Assembly (NCBI GenBank): GCA_021323655.1
Contig: JAJPKO010000021.1
Span: 1 to 64,000, forward strand
Length of the DNA stretch: 64,000 nt
From: Acidobacteriaceae bacterium
GTDB lineage: Bacteria > Acidobacteriota > Terriglobia > Terriglobales > Acidobacteriaceae
Direction of reading: 5' to 3'
Shown here in pieces: positions 24,998 through 34,599 of the stretch. The notes beneath the pieces were generated by a model. That model was not told where the DNA came from, did not search any database, and was given only the letters and a program-made list of their open reading frames with translations. Position 1 is the stretch's first letter; every line of letters starts with the position of its first letter. A program made the position numbers and the translations under genes.

Positions 24998-26782
24998 TTA
25001 CGGCTGTTGAGTGGACGGCGTAGATGACTGCTGCGCAGGTTGCGTCTGCTCTTGCTGCTGTTGCTGATCGGTAGACTTTTCCTTTGCCTTGTCTGACAAG
25101 CGCGTCTTGCCCGTCGGCTTTTCCTTCTTCGGCTTGGAAGTGTCCCCATTCAGCCCCAGAGGAGCGCTCTGCGCCTGTCGGGTGGCCTGTTCATCCGTCG
25201 TCTCCGGAGCAGGAGCAAACGGGTCCGTCTTGTCCTTCGATTTCTTCTGCTTCGGCAGTTTGGCACGGTCAGAGAAACGGGACTTCTCTTTCTTTTCCTG
25301 CGCCTGCTGGTTCTCTACTTCGCCATTCGGCCCCACCACCTGAACATTCTGGGCTGCATTGCTGGCCGTTTCCGTCGTTGCACCAGCATCTTCCGTCTTG
25401 GTGGGAGCATAAGGCAGCGTCTCACGCGGAGCCTGCCCAAAACGGATCTTCTCTTTCTTACCCGGCTTCTCTACGCCTGTGCTGGCCACTCGAGTATTTT
25501 TCGCATTGCTCGGCTGGGCCGGTGTTGCGGTCGGCTGGCTGTTCGTTTCCGCCGTTGCCGCTCCAGACACCTGTGCCAACGACGGCACATTGGTTGGCGC
25601 TGGAGCGCCTGCTGCCGTTTCCGTCTGCGGCTTCTGCCTTGGGCCTTTCTGCCGGAAGCGCGTCCGCTCTACGTGCTTTTTCTTCTTGATCGGGGCCACA
25701 TAGGCGCTGTACGTCGTGGTCGGCTGCGTCTCATTCGGTGTTGCCGAAGAATCCACGTAGCCGTCCTTTGTATCAATCTCAATGTAGGCCTGTTCGCGCA
25801 GCTTCGTCAGATATTGACGCAGCGCGGGGGCCATCTTCTGCTGATAAAGGGCCTCTTCCACCTGAGGCTCAACATCTTTCAGCGGCTGTACGCCCCCCGC
25901 TGTGTGCTCAGTGACTTTCAGAATGACATACCCCTGCTTGGTGCGGATGGGTTGCGTGTACTCGCCCGGTTTCAGATCAAACGTCTGGTCTTCGAGGGTT
26001 TTCGCCAGTTGGCCCCGTTTAAACTCGCCCAGGTCTCCACCCTGCGCCGCCGTCGGCCCACCGGATTCAGTCTTGGCAAGCTCAGCAAAATCCGCGCCAG
26101 ATTTCAGCTTTGCCGCGATGTCATCCGCCTTCTTCTGCGCCGCTGCCACCTGCACGCTGTCATCAGGATTCGGCGTGGCAATCAGGATCTCACTCAGCCT
26201 TACCTGCTCCGGCTGCTCAAAGTCCGATTTGTGCTGGCTGTAATATTGCTGCACTTCAGACTGGCTCACCGAGAGATGCCGTCCTACCTCATCGCGTATC
26301 ACCTGCGACGAAATCACGCCTTCGCGGATATGCTGCTTGAAGTCTTCAAAAGAAACCCCCTGCGCCTCCGCCGCCTTCTGCAGGTCTTCCATGCTGTCCA
26401 GGTGGTTCTGCTTGCGAATCTCATCCAGCCGTCTTACCGTCTCTGATTCGCCCGTGATCCCCAGCTCCTTGCCTTTGGACAAAAGCAGTTGCTGGTCAAT
26501 CAGGTCGCGCAGTAAATTGTGCTCCTGCTCAAACAACTGCTGTTGCGGCCATCCCTGCTGGCGCGCCTGCGCCTGAAGCTCCTGCTGCGCGCGCTGGTAA
26601 TCAGAATTCGTAATTACCTGGTCGTTCACGCGCGCAATAATGCGCTCCACCACAGTGCCCTGATAAGGAAGGTCCTGGGCCGGGGCAGTACTTGTCGGTG
26701 GGCTCTGTGCGAATGACGGTCCAGTCAGCAATACGATACCCGCTACAAGCGCGGCTGGGAGCGGCAAGGATTTTAAAGTCAT
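24998..26782 (-). CDS. surA: SurA-like parvulin peptidyl-prolyl isomerase with long basic/Gln-rich tail
   Basis: 594 residues from the ATG at 26782, which begins a signal peptide ending PSFAQ. A SurA N-terminal chaperone region (residues 40-185, RIIARVNDQVITNSDYQRA) precedes one parvulin domain (193-292; VRLSEILIATPNPDD, GGDLGEFKRGQLAK, GYVILKVTEHTAG). Canonical SurA has two parvulin domains and about 430 residues. Here about 250 C-terminal residues are low-complexity, rich in Thr, Ala, Gln and Pro, with repeated K-K-x-K/R-x-x-R-F blocks (GKKEKIRFGQ, KKEKSRFSDRAK, KEKPTGKTRLSDKAK) and a poly-Gln stretch. The longer frame reading to 27220 precedes the signal peptide and is rejected. Periplasmic outer-membrane-protein folding is inferred. 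Confidence 0.85.
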   Translation of the reverse strand: MTLKSLPLPAALVAGIVLLTGPSFAQSPPTSTAPAQDLPYQGTVVERIIARVNDQVITNSDYQRAQQELQAQARQQGWPQQQLFEQEHNLLRDLIDQQLLLSKGKELGITGESETVRRLDEIRKQNHLDSMEDLQKAAEAQGVSFEDFKQHIREGVISSQVIRDEVGRHLSVSQSEVQQYYSQHKSDFEQPEQVRLSEILIATPNPDDSVQVAAAQKKADDIAAKLKSGADFAELAKTESGGPTAAQGGDLGEFKRGQLAKTLEDQTFDLKPGEYTQPIRTKQGYVILKVTEHTAGGVQPLKDVEPQVEEALYQQKMAPALRQYLTKLREQAYIEIDTKDGYVDSSATPNETQPTTTYSAYVAPIKKKKHVERTRFRQKGPRQKPQTETAAGAPAPTNVPSLAQVSGAATAETNSQPTATPAQPSNAKNTRVASTGVEKPGKKEKIRFGQAPRETLPYAPTKTEDAGATTETASNAAQNVQVVGPNGEVENQQAQEKKEKSRFSDRAKLPKQKKSKDKTDPFAPAPETTDEQATRQAQSAPLGLNGDTSKPKKEKPTGKTRLSDKAKEKSTDQQQQQEQTQPAQQSSTPSTQQP

Positions 26783-27071
26783 CGTTTTACGTCTCAATTC
26801 GGGTGCGCGCCGCGAGTTTGGGGTCTGCTCCTCAAGGTTCCGGTTGCGCCTTCTGACTATTCTAAACAGAAGCGAGTCAGCGGGCCAGCAAGTCAACATC
26901 AGCTGAAAAGCTGCCAGTCTGTAAGACCGCTCAAAGTACCGGCTTGTTAGCTGATTGCAGATCATGCCGGAGGCATGGCTGACCGCTTCTTGGCCAACAG
27001 CGCCCCCCAGGGGCGCGCTCCTCCGCTGCTTGCTATACTTTTCCCAGGACACCCCGAGGGTCCCAGGATAC

Positions 27072-28721
27072 ATGCCTTCCCGCACTCGCCGTACCGTTTT
27101 TGCGCTGGTCGTTTTCTTCTCCGCCTGCGGTCTTGCAGGCATGGTTGTAAGCCAGAAAGTCGGCGCGCAATCCAGTAATGATGAATCGCAGTTCCGCGAC
27201 AGCCTCAAGACCTTCGCCAACGTCTACAACGTCGTCGCGCAGAACTATGCCGAGCCCCTCACCGGAGACATGCCCGACAAGGTCATCTACGACGGCGCCA
27301 TCCCGGAAATGCTGCACACGCTCGATCCGCACTCCAGCTTCTACGACCCCAAAGCCTATGCTCGGATGAAGGAAGACCAGCACGGCAAATATTACGGCGT
27401 CGGCATGACCATCCAGCCCCAGATCATCAACGGCACCCAGAAGATCGTGGTCATCTATCCCTATGAAGGCACACCTTCGTACAAGGCCGGTGTTCGTCCC
27501 GGAGACATCATCGTCTCGGTAGACAACAAGACCACTGACTCCATGAGTTCAGAAGAAGTGGCCAACATGCTGAAGGGCCCAAAAGGGACCCATGTCAAAC
27601 TGACCGTCTCCCGCGAAGGCGTCGCCGCTCCCATCACCTTCGATTTGGTACGCGACGAAATTCCCCATCCCAGCATTGATCTGAAGGAGTGGATCCGTCC
27701 AGGCATAGGTTACATCCACATCACTCAATTCATGGAAACCACCGGACGCGAAGTTTCCGATGCGCTCGATGGTTTCGGCCCGGACCTCAAGGGCCTTGTG
27801 CTCGACCTGCGCGGCAATCCCGGTGGTCTGCTCACTGAGGCCGTGGCCACCTGCGACAAGTTCCTCAAGAAAGGCCAGGTCATCGTCTCACAACGTGGTC
27901 GTGCCTACCCCGAACAGACGTACCATGCCATGCACGGCAATGATGGGCGCACTTACCCCATCGTCGTTCTCGTCAATCACGGCACGGCATCCGCTGCTGA
28001 AATCGTCAGTGGCGCCCTGCAGGACCATGACCGCGGACTGATTGTAGGCGAAACAACTTTCGGTAAGGGACTCGTACAGACCGTATATCAGCTCTCTGAC
28101 AATACCGGCCTTGCGCTTACCACCTATCACTACTACACGCCCAGCGGACGCCTTATCCAGCGCAACTACAACGGCGTTTCTCTGTACGACTACTACTACA
28201 ATCACGACCAGCCGCAGGACAATAAAGACCGCGAAGTCAAGCTGACTGATTCCGGCCGGACCGTCTATGGCGGCGGCGGCGTTACGCCAGACATCAAGAT
28301 AGACACGCCCAAATCAACGCACCTCCAGGAAGCGCTGATGTCCCCGCTGCACTACTCGTTTTTCAACTTCGCCCGCCACTATCTCGCTGACCCGGGCCAC
28401 AAAGTCACCCGCGAGTTCCAGGTAGATGACGCCGTTCTCAACGACTTCAAGCAGTTCCTTGCCTCGCAGGACATCACTTTCACCGACCAGGAATTCAGCA
28501 ACGTTCTCGATTGGATCAAAACCAACATCAAGGCTGAAATCTTCACCACCGAGTTCGGTCAAATGGAAGGGCTGAAGGTCCGCGCATCGTGGGACCCGAT
28601 GATCAATCAGGCCCTCACCTATATGCCACAGGCCGAATCGCTCGAACAGGCCGCCATCAAAGCGGACTCGCAGAAGACAGTAACAGCAAAGAACATCCCC
28701 TCTGTCCCTGCATCAAATTAA
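27072..28721 (+). CDS. S41 C-terminal processing peptidase (CtpA/Prc type)
   Basis: 549 residues from the ATG at 27072, starting with a signal peptide/anchor (RRTVFALVVFFSACGLAGMVV). Residues 80-110 have the S41 entrance motif (LDPHSSFYDPKAYARM). A PDZ domain at about 115-210 includes AGVRPGDIIVSVDN. The protease domain carries the catalytic Ser in NHGTASAAEIVSGAL and the catalytic Lys in ETTFGKGLVQTVYQL. The C-terminal 130 residues are extra to the minimal CtpA. It is divergent from surA, which makes a shared envelope quality-control promoter region (26783-27071) likely. Ends with a strong bidirectional terminator. Confidence 0.92.
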   Translation: MPSRTRRTVFALVVFFSACGLAGMVVSQKVGAQSSNDESQFRDSLKTFANVYNVVAQNYAEPLTGDMPDKVIYDGAIPEMLHTLDPHSSFYDPKAYARMKEDQHGKYYGVGMTIQPQIINGTQKIVVIYPYEGTPSYKAGVRPGDIIVSVDNKTTDSMSSEEVANMLKGPKGTHVKLTVSREGVAAPITFDLVRDEIPHPSIDLKEWIRPGIGYIHITQFMETTGREVSDALDGFGPDLKGLVLDLRGNPGGLLTEAVATCDKFLKKGQVIVSQRGRAYPEQTYHAMHGNDGRTYPIVVLVNHGTASAAEIVSGALQDHDRGLIVGETTFGKGLVQTVYQLSDNTGLALTTYHYYTPSGRLIQRNYNGVSLYDYYYNHDQPQDNKDREVKLTDSGRTVYGGGGVTPDIKIDTPKSTHLQEALMSPLHYSFFNFARHYLADPGHKVTREFQVDDAVLNDFKQFLASQDITFTDQEFSNVLDWIKTNIKAEIFTTEFGQMEGLKVRASWDPMINQALTYMPQAESLEQAAIKADSQKTVTAKNIPSVPASN

Positions 28722-28737
28722 GAAAACGCCCATACCA

Positions 28738-28773
28738 GAAAAAATGCCTTCGTAACAGCGAAGGCATTTTTTC
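28738..28773. terminator. Strong bidirectional intrinsic terminator
   Basis: GAAAAAATGCCTTCG (28738-28752) and CGAAGGCATTTTTTC (28759-28773) form a perfect 15-bp stem with a 6-base loop. The A/T arms give U-tracts on both strands, ending ctpA on the plus strand and the Mo-hydroxylase operon on the minus strand. Confidence 0.9.
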
Positions 28774-28810
28774 TATGGAACATACGGGGCAAAAGCGCGA
28801 TGGCTCGAAT

Positions 28811-29419
28811 TTAGACCTGACTCGTACTCAAGCAATCGAGTTGTGCCAGGTCCCCGATTGTGTCCAGATCCATGGCGCCTTCCGGGAAGTCTACCAGCAC
28901 GGTCTGGTGGCGATGCTGTTCGATGACGTGGCGGGCGCCTTTGTCTCCCTCAATGCTTTTGAGAGCAGGAAAGAGTGGGCTGCGGAACACTGCTGGCACA
29001 CCGGCACGGCCCGCATAGTGCGAAGCGGCAATCAGCGCGGTGGATGTCTCACTCAGGCTGAGCAGCGACTTTAATATTTCGAGAGATAAACGCGGCTGAT
29101 CAGAAACCAGGACCAGCACGCGCTCCGGCACGTTTTCGCGGGACAACGCTTCCACTCCGCAACGGAGAGAAGACCCCATTCCTGCTTGCCAGTCAGGATG
29201 GATGATTGTCTTCACGCTGAGCCCGCCCAGGGCTGCCTGCATCTGCTCCGCGGCAAAACCCAGGACGGCGATCACCGGTGAGCATCCGGCTTCGAGTGCC
29301 AAACGCCCTGTGCGATGCAAAAGCGTTTCGCCATGAATTTGGACAAGCTGTTTGGGACGGCCCAGCCGGGTGGATGCCCCGGCGGCAAGCAGGATGGCAG
29401 CGCAGTTCAGACGCGGCAT
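28811..29419 (-). CDS. mocA: Molybdenum cofactor cytidylyltransferase (MocA family)
   Basis: 202 residues with the nucleotidyltransferase signature LLAAGASTRLGRPKQLV and central GWQ-type segment HPDWQAGMGSSLRCGVEAL; the later LVSDQPRLSLEIL and GRAGVPAVFRSPLFPAL match MobA/MocA-like proteins of the CoxEF/XdhC neighbourhood. The predicted reaction is CTP plus Mo-molybdopterin to the cytosine dinucleotide cofactor used by PaoC-type enzymes. Its start overlaps the xdhC-like gene by 13 bp. Last gene of the five-gene operon, just before the terminator. Confidence 0.9.
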   Translation of the reverse strand: MPRLNCAAILLAAGASTRLGRPKQLVQIHGETLLHRTGRLALEAGCSPVIAVLGFAAEQMQAALGGLSVKTIIHPDWQAGMGSSLRCGVEALSRENVPERVLVLVSDQPRLSLEILKSLLSLSETSTALIAASHYAGRAGVPAVFRSPLFPALKSIEGDKGARHVIEQHRHQTVLVDFPEGAMDLDTIGDLAQLDCLSTSQV

Positions 29420-30492
29420 CCTTTCAGCGCGTAAGAGTAAGAGGATGAGGCTTCCAGGTTGAGCGCTTTACTTCCCTGCAGCGCAGCAAAGATTTCTGCT
29501 GCGATGGCGAGTGCAATGCCTTCAGGCGAGTGCGCACCGAGGTCGAATCCTACAGGAGAACTCAGACGCCCCATGCATTCCAGGGGAGACAGCTGGATGG
29601 AGGCAGCGATATCGTCCACGATCCGCTGAGTGCGCGCGCGGGGCCCGAGCACTCCCAGATACCTGGGCGCAAGAGGCAGCATTTCACGCAGCAGAGCGCG
29701 GTCTTGCTCATAGCTGTGTGTCATCAGGACGAAAGCGCCATCTGGATCTGGCGCGAGTGGCCGAAGAGGATTGGGTGATGCATGGTCGAGCACAAGCACC
29801 TGCGCTGCTGAAGGAAACCGCTCCTTCCGCGCCAGGTGCGAGCGGCCATCTGCGATGGTCACATGCCAACCAAGTCGTCCGCCAAATTCTGACAGCGGTA
29901 TGGCATCATCTCCTGCGCCAAAGATTGTGAGTGAAGGTGGAGGCGGGGTGTAGGCTACAAAAATCTCAGGTGTATCGTCAGGGTAAAATGAGCGCCGCTC
30001 GTGGAAGGCGCGTTCTGCCAGATGTGCCATCTCCTGCGGGCCGCCGAGCGGCACACAGCCATTGCTTTGCCGGAGAAGCAGCGTGCGGCCGCGCTTTGTA
30101 TCTATTACGGTTACAAAGGAGATGCGTTGCGATACGCTTGCTTCGAGTGCATTCAGTACTGCGTGTACTGCAGGGCCACGATCGATCAGGACATAGACTG
30201 TCCCCCCGCAGCCTGAACCGTAAGGTTCCGGGGAGTCGTCATCAAAAAAGCTGCTGTATCTCTGGATGGTTGGGCCGTTTTCTGTGAGCCACCATGCCTT
30301 TTTTGAGACTTCGCCTTCCAGGCAACCACCGCTGATGGTCCCGGCCCGGCGCCCTCCGCGCGTGAGGAGCATGTATGCACCGGCCTTACGATATGAAGGG
30401 CCTTCGGTGCGGACGATTGTTGCCAGACACACCTCCTCATTACGTGCCTTTGCAGCGCGCCAGAGTAAGACGATCTGGTTCAGTTCAGACAT
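29407..30492 (-). CDS. XdhC/PaoD-family molybdenum enzyme maturation factor
   Basis: 361 residues. XdhC/CoxI N-terminal domain (YMLLTRGGRRAGTISGGCLEGEV) with the conserved Gly-Gly-Cys, plus a C-terminal Rossmann-type XdhC_C domain (LTIFGAGDDAIPLSEFGGRLGW, LGVLGPRARTQRIVDDI, and SPVGFDLGAHSPEGIALAIAAEI). Such chaperones bind the sulfurated Mo cofactor and insert it into xanthine dehydrogenase or aldehyde oxidoreductase apoprotein; E. coli PaoD is the closest analogue in context. It lies 18 bp downstream of the catalytic subunit gene and overlaps mocA. Confidence 0.92.
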   Translation of the reverse strand: MSELNQIVLLWRAAKARNEEVCLATIVRTEGPSYRKAGAYMLLTRGGRRAGTISGGCLEGEVSKKAWWLTENGPTIQRYSSFFDDDSPEPYGSGCGGTVYVLIDRGPAVHAVLNALEASVSQRISFVTVIDTKRGRTLLLRQSNGCVPLGGPQEMAHLAERAFHERRSFYPDDTPEIFVAYTPPPPSLTIFGAGDDAIPLSEFGGRLGWHVTIADGRSHLARKERFPSAAQVLVLDHASPNPLRPLAPDPDGAFVLMTHSYEQDRALLREMLPLAPRYLGVLGPRARTQRIVDDIAASIQLSPLECMGRLSSPVGFDLGAHSPEGIALAIAAEIFAALQGSKALNLEASSSYSYALKGCRV

Positions 30493-30510
30493 CCATTCAT
30501 TCAGAACAGG

Positions 30511-32733
30511 CTAAACGTGGCCCAGCAAATCTTCGATGCGCACGGGAAGCTTGCGGACGCGGACCCCTGTTGCGTGATAGACCGCCATCGTAATTGCGGA
30601 GGCCACGCCTGCAAGTCCTATTTCGCCGACGCCGCGTGCTCCGTATTCGTTCAGGTTCAGATCAGGATATTCAACGAAGATGCACTCCATTGCAGGAACA
30701 TCGGCGTTGGTGGAAACCAAATAGTCGCCATAGTTGTTGTTGAGCGGCTTGCCGTTGCGCGGATCGTAGAGCGTTTCTTCCAGCAGGGCCATACCAATGC
30801 CCATGACGACGCCGCCAAGGATCTGGTTCGTGGCTGTTTTGCGGTTGATAATGCGGCCTGCATCCATGACAGTTACCCAGCGCGAGACGCGCAGCCGCGC
30901 GATGCCTGGGTCCCATGTCACTTCACAGAAATGCGACCCGAAGCTGTGACCGGAGAATTTGTGCATCTCCTCGGACGGGCCTGTTTTGGCCTCGCCATCA
31001 ATGCCACTGAGCCGCCGCATTGCCAGAATTTCATGAAACGGCACGCCGCTCTCCGGTGCTTTGTCTGCCGCGTGTATGAAGCCCTTGGTCATCTTCAATG
31101 AAGGTGGATCGCCTCCCTGCGTTTCCTTCACATAAAATGGGGATCCCTGCGTGCGCTGCGCAATCGAAATCAACGTGTTCACCACACTGTTCGTGGCTCC
31201 AGCCACGGCGGGCATTACGGAAGCTGTCGCCGTAGAGCCTCCGGACGTAGGGCCCGGCGGCAATGAGCTGTCGCCCAGCACGACCTCAATTTTGTTGAGA
31301 GGAATTCCCGTCTTGTCTGACACGACCTGGGCGATCACGGTATAGGTCCCGGTGCCGATGTCCTGCGTTGCGCTTGAGGCACGCGCCGTACCGTCGGCAT
31401 TCAGGCGCACGCGCACGGTTGCGCCGCCACGTCCGGCATGCCACGTTGCTGTGGACATGCCCCAGCCCAGAACCAGACCACCATCGCGCATGGAGGCGAC
31501 CTTCGGATTGCGCTTGCTCCAGCCAAAGCGCTCTGCGCCTATCTGATAGGCTTCGCGCAGATGCTTGCCGGAGAAGGGCAGATTGAGGCTTTCGTCTTTC
31601 TCCGCGTAATTGCGCAGCCGCAGCTCCAGCGGGTCCATGTTCAGCCTGATGGCCAGCTCGTCCATGGCCGATTCAAGCGGAAAAATGCCCGGCACCGTGC
31701 CCGGACCGCGCATGGGAGTGGGCGTACCCACGTTCAAAGGCACGAGGTGCTGCACCGCTTTCACGTTCGGACAGGTGTAGAGCATGGGCGTGGAAGACGT
31801 GCAGTGTTCAACGTATGTGTCTACTTTGGAGGTTGTGGAGAGCACGTCGTGCTGAATGGAAACGAGCTTGCCATCGGCCGTTGCGCCAAGGCGCATACGT
31901 TGCTTTGTGTAAGGACGGTGGCCGACGGTGGTGAACATCATGGAGCGCGGTACATATACCTTGACCGGACGTTTTACCCTGCGCGCCGCCAGCGCTGCCA
32001 CCATGGAATGCGGCCAAGGGAACAATTTCCCGCCAAAGCCTGAACCGCAGAATGGGGAGATGACGCGAACATTTTCCAGCGGCAGCCCCAGAACTTCTGA
32101 CATGACCTGCTGATGATTTACCACGCCTTGCGTTGTTTCATAGAGCGTGACCTTGTCACCGTCCCAGGCTGCAATGGTGCCGTGCATCTCCATGGGATTG
32201 TGGGTCTCAACAGGAGTGATGTAGGTCTCGTCAATCTTTATCGGGGCGCTCTCGAATGCAGCTTCAGCATCGCCGCGTGAATAATTTGCCACGGGCTCGC
32301 CCGTCGGGGCTGGAGCATCCTCCAGATGCACCAGAGGTTTCTCTTCCGCATAGGTGACCTTCACGCGCGTGGCCGCATCCTGCGCCTGTTCGAGTGTATT
32401 TGCAACTACAACGGCTATAAATTGCCCGTAATAGTAAACGCCGTCGTCCTCGAACGGAGGACGAGCTTCACTGGCGCGGCTGTGCTCAAACTGACCGGCG
32501 GGGCGGTAGAGCTGGTCAGCATTTCCGTGATGCAGAATGTCAATCACTCCGGGCATTTTTTCCGCTTCAGCAGTGTCTATGCGGACGATCTTTCCATTGG
32601 CGATCGTGCTGAAGACACCAGCGCCATAGGCCACGTTGTCCAGCGGATGGTCTATGGCGTAACGCGCCGCTCCGGTAGTTTTGAGTTTGCCGTCCACTCT
32701 TCCAACAGCCGCCCCGATGATGGATGTGCTCAT
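30511..32733 (-). CDS. paoC: Molybdenum hydroxylase large subunit (PaoC/YagR-like)
   Basis: 740 residues, the Mo-molybdopterin-cytosine-dinucleotide-binding subunit of an aldehyde oxidoreductase/xanthine dehydrogenase-type enzyme. Residues 10-115 form the a/b hammerhead domain (YAIDHPLDNVAYGAGVFST). Cofactor motifs include CGSGFGGKLFPWPHS, PMRGPGTVPGIFPLESAMDE and GSTATASVMPAVAGA. The catalytic Glu is in ARGVGEIGLAGVASAI near the C-terminus. The length and subunit order match E. coli PaoABC, a periplasmic aldehyde oxidase. Substrate unknown. Upstream paoB is 14 bp away. Confidence 0.93.
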   Translation of the reverse strand: MSTSIIGAAVGRVDGKLKTTGAARYAIDHPLDNVAYGAGVFSTIANGKIVRIDTAEAEKMPGVIDILHHGNADQLYRPAGQFEHSRASEARPPFEDDGVYYYGQFIAVVVANTLEQAQDAATRVKVTYAEEKPLVHLEDAPAPTGEPVANYSRGDAEAAFESAPIKIDETYITPVETHNPMEMHGTIAAWDGDKVTLYETTQGVVNHQQVMSEVLGLPLENVRVISPFCGSGFGGKLFPWPHSMVAALAARRVKRPVKVYVPRSMMFTTVGHRPYTKQRMRLGATADGKLVSIQHDVLSTTSKVDTYVEHCTSSTPMLYTCPNVKAVQHLVPLNVGTPTPMRGPGTVPGIFPLESAMDELAIRLNMDPLELRLRNYAEKDESLNLPFSGKHLREAYQIGAERFGWSKRNPKVASMRDGGLVLGWGMSTATWHAGRGGATVRVRLNADGTARASSATQDIGTGTYTVIAQVVSDKTGIPLNKIEVVLGDSSLPPGPTSGGSTATASVMPAVAGATNSVVNTLISIAQRTQGSPFYVKETQGGDPPSLKMTKGFIHAADKAPESGVPFHEILAMRRLSGIDGEAKTGPSEEMHKFSGHSFGSHFCEVTWDPGIARLRVSRWVTVMDAGRIINRKTATNQILGGVVMGIGMALLEETLYDPRNGKPLNNNYGDYLVSTNADVPAMECIFVEYPDLNLNEYGARGVGEIGLAGVASAITMAVYHATGVRVRKLPVRIEDLLGHV

Positions 32734-32747
32734 GTGCTTCTGCCCCG

Positions 32748-33728
32748 CTATGCTGTCTGGGTTGTGTTCTCAAGCGCTCGAACGATGACGCGCTTTGCCA
32801 GCTCTACTTTGAAGGCGTTGTCGCGCAGCGGCTTCGCCGGTTTCAGCGCCGCTTCGGCTGCTGCGCGGAAGATGCGCTCATTTGCCTCATGTCCGTGCAG
32901 TTCCTGCTCTGCCTCCCGAGAGCGCCATGGTTTCGTACCGACGCCGCCAAGCGCCACGCGCGCAAATTCAATCCGGCCTCCGCTTGTCCGAATTACAACC
33001 GCAGCTGACGCCAGCGCAAATTCATAAGAAGCGCGGTCTCGCAGTTTGAGGTAATGCGACCGCGTGCTTTGCGGCAGCGGGGGAAGCGTGACATGCGTGA
33101 TCAGCTCGCCCGGCTCGAGTACGTTTTCACTGTCCGGAGTGCTGCCAGGAAGCAGATAAAAGTCATTCAGCGGAATACTGCGTTCCCCCTTCGCACCGCG
33201 CGTGTGGACAGTGGCTTCGAGCGCCATCATGGCCACAGCCATGTCAGAAGGATGCGTTGCAATGCAGTGCTCGCTGCCGCCCAGAACGGCATGGATGCGA
33301 TGGAAGCCATCTATGGCTGAACAGCCTGAGCCGGGCTCGCGTTTGTTGCATTTGTAATTGGTGTCGCGGAAGTAGTAGCAGCGGGTGCGCTGTAAAAGAT
33401 TACCTCCTGTGGTTGCCATGTTGCGCAGTTGCGGAGAAGCACCGGAAAGCAGCGCTTCCGACAAGACTGCATAGCGCTGCCTTACGTTGGCGTTCCAGGC
33501 AAGGTCGCTGTTGCGCACCATGGCGCCAATCTTCAGGCCGCCATCGGGAGATACTTCAATCCTGTCCAGTGGCAGACCGTTGATGTCAATCACAGAAGCG
33601 GGTCGCTCGACATCGAGCTTCATCAGGTCTACCAGCGTGGTGCCGCCTGCGATAAACCTGGTTTTCTCCCCAGCATTGGCAATTGCGCCCTCGGGCGACC
33701 TGGCCTGACGGTACTCAAAGCTCTGCAT
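32748..33728 (-). CDS. paoB: Molybdenum hydroxylase FAD subunit (PaoB/YagS-like)
   Basis: 326 residues from the ATG at 33728; the longer frame to 34016 overlaps paoA and is spurious. FAD-binding motifs [17 protein letters not shown] and [20 protein letters not shown] are intact. The insertion after [17 protein letters not shown] with two further cysteines (GSGC region) matches the additional 4Fe-4S cluster that distinguishes PaoB-type subunits from ordinary xanthine dehydrogenase FAD subunits. A CO_deh_flav_C domain ends the protein. Gaps to both neighbours are about 13 bp. Confidence 0.93.
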   Translation of the reverse strand: MQSFEYRQARSPEGAIANAGEKTRFIAGGTTLVDLMKLDVERPASVIDINGLPLDRIEVSPDGGLKIGAMVRNSDLAWNANVRQRYAVLSEALLSGASPQLRNMATTGGNLLQRTRCYYFRDTNYKCNKREPGSGCSAIDGFHRIHAVLGGSEHCIATHPSDMAVAMMALEATVHTRGAKGERSIPLNDFYLLPGSTPDSENVLEPGELITHVTLPPLPQSTRSHYLKLRDRASYEFALASAAVVIRTSGGRIEFARVALGGVGTKPWRSREAEQELHGHEANERIFRAAAEAALKPAKPLRDNAFKVELAKRVIVRALENTTQTA

Positions 33729-33741
33729 GGCGTCTTCTCCT

Positions 33742-34401
33742 TCAGGCGGAACGGCGTACGTGCTGCACCGCAGCAACAATGTTGTTGTAGGCGCCGCAGC
33801 GGCAGATATTGCCCGACATGGCCTCGCGTACGTCGTGGTCTTCTTTGCCGATCGGCTCCTTGAGCAAGGCAACGGCGGACATAATCTGCCCCGAAGTGCA
33901 GTAGCCGCATTGGTATCCGTCATGCTCGATAAATGCCGCCTGAATCGGGTGTAATTCGCCATTCTGGGCGAGGCCCTCAACTGTGGTAATCTCATCTGCC
34001 TGGTGCATGATGGCAAAGCTCAGACAGGAGTTCACGCGCCGCCCGTTCACATGCACCGTACAAGCGCCGCACTGGCCGTGGTCGCAGCCCTTCTTGGCGC
34101 CAAAAAGCTGAAGGTGTTCCCGTAGTGCATCGAGCAGCGTTACGCGCGGCTCAAGCATCAACTTATGGGTCTGTCCATTGACCTTGAGTGCTACAGGGGC
34201 CGCTCCTGGCACAGCCGCAGCTGCAGTTTCGGCTTCAGCCTGCGGAGCCGCGGGTGCGGCATGTGCCAGAGGAGCGGTGGTAGCGGCCAGTCCGGCAACG
34301 CCTAGTTGTGAGAGAAAGGAACGCCGTGAAAATTTCCCGAAAAGCGGCCTGGAACCGGTGTTCTCCTGTTCAGAAGTTTCGCTGTCGCTCGGTTTAGACA
34401 T
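33742..34401 (-). CDS. paoA: Molybdenum hydroxylase 2Fe-2S subunit with Tat signal (PaoA/YagT-like)
   Basis: 219 residues from the ATG at 34401 (SD AGAGGA). The N-terminus has a twin-arginine signal ([19 protein letters not shown]), so the whole complex is probably exported folded to the periplasm. The plant-ferredoxin-like domain has cysteines in [16 protein letters not shown] and RRVNSC; the second cluster is in CGYCTSGQI and [12 protein letters not shown]. An Ala/Pro-rich linker of 30 residues separates signal and domain. First gene of the operon; a palindrome lies 160 bp upstream. Confidence 0.94.
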   Translation of the reverse strand: MSKPSDSETSEQENTGSRPLFGKFSRRSFLSQLGVAGLAATTAPLAHAAPAAPQAEAETAAAAVPGAAPVALKVNGQTHKLMLEPRVTLLDALREHLQLFGAKKGCDHGQCGACTVHVNGRRVNSCLSFAIMHQADEITTVEGLAQNGELHPIQAAFIEHDGYQCGYCTSGQIMSAVALLKEPIGKEDHDVREAMSGNICRCGAYNNIVAAVQHVRRSA

Positions 34402-34560
34402 GCGGTTGTCCTCTGTCGCAATTAAGTGGTCTGACCTTATGTTGTTCAGTGAGCGCCCGAAGGCGCAGCATTCTTCGCCTTCCAGAATGCCACTTTCCGG
34501 GAGGAAATGCACATTCGACGGTGCGATGAATTTAGAGTCACCACAAATGCGATAACCAGC

Positions 34561-34585
34561 ATATGAATAGCGGTTCTATTCATAT
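34561..34585. promoter_or_regulatory. Perfect 10+10 bp palindrome, probable operator
   Basis: ATATGAATAG (34561-34570) and CTATTCATAT (34576-34585) are exact reverse complements with a 5-base spacer (CGGTT). The right arm overlaps a -10-like TATAAG (34583-34588) 12 bases before the ATG of the rightward barrel gene, and it lies between that gene and the divergent paoA. It has the size of a dimeric repressor site. No regulator gene is adjacent. Confidence 0.65.
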
Positions 34586-34599
34586 AAGATCGCATTACC

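Noticed and set aside
24998-27220. 740-codon reading of the surA gene
   Set aside because: The extra 146 N-terminal residues precede a clear signal peptide and cross the divergent promoter region and the start of ctpA.
32748-34016. 422-codon reading of the FAD subunit
   Set aside because: The first 96 codons lie inside the 2Fe-2S subunit gene in another frame and have a compositionally odd sequence.
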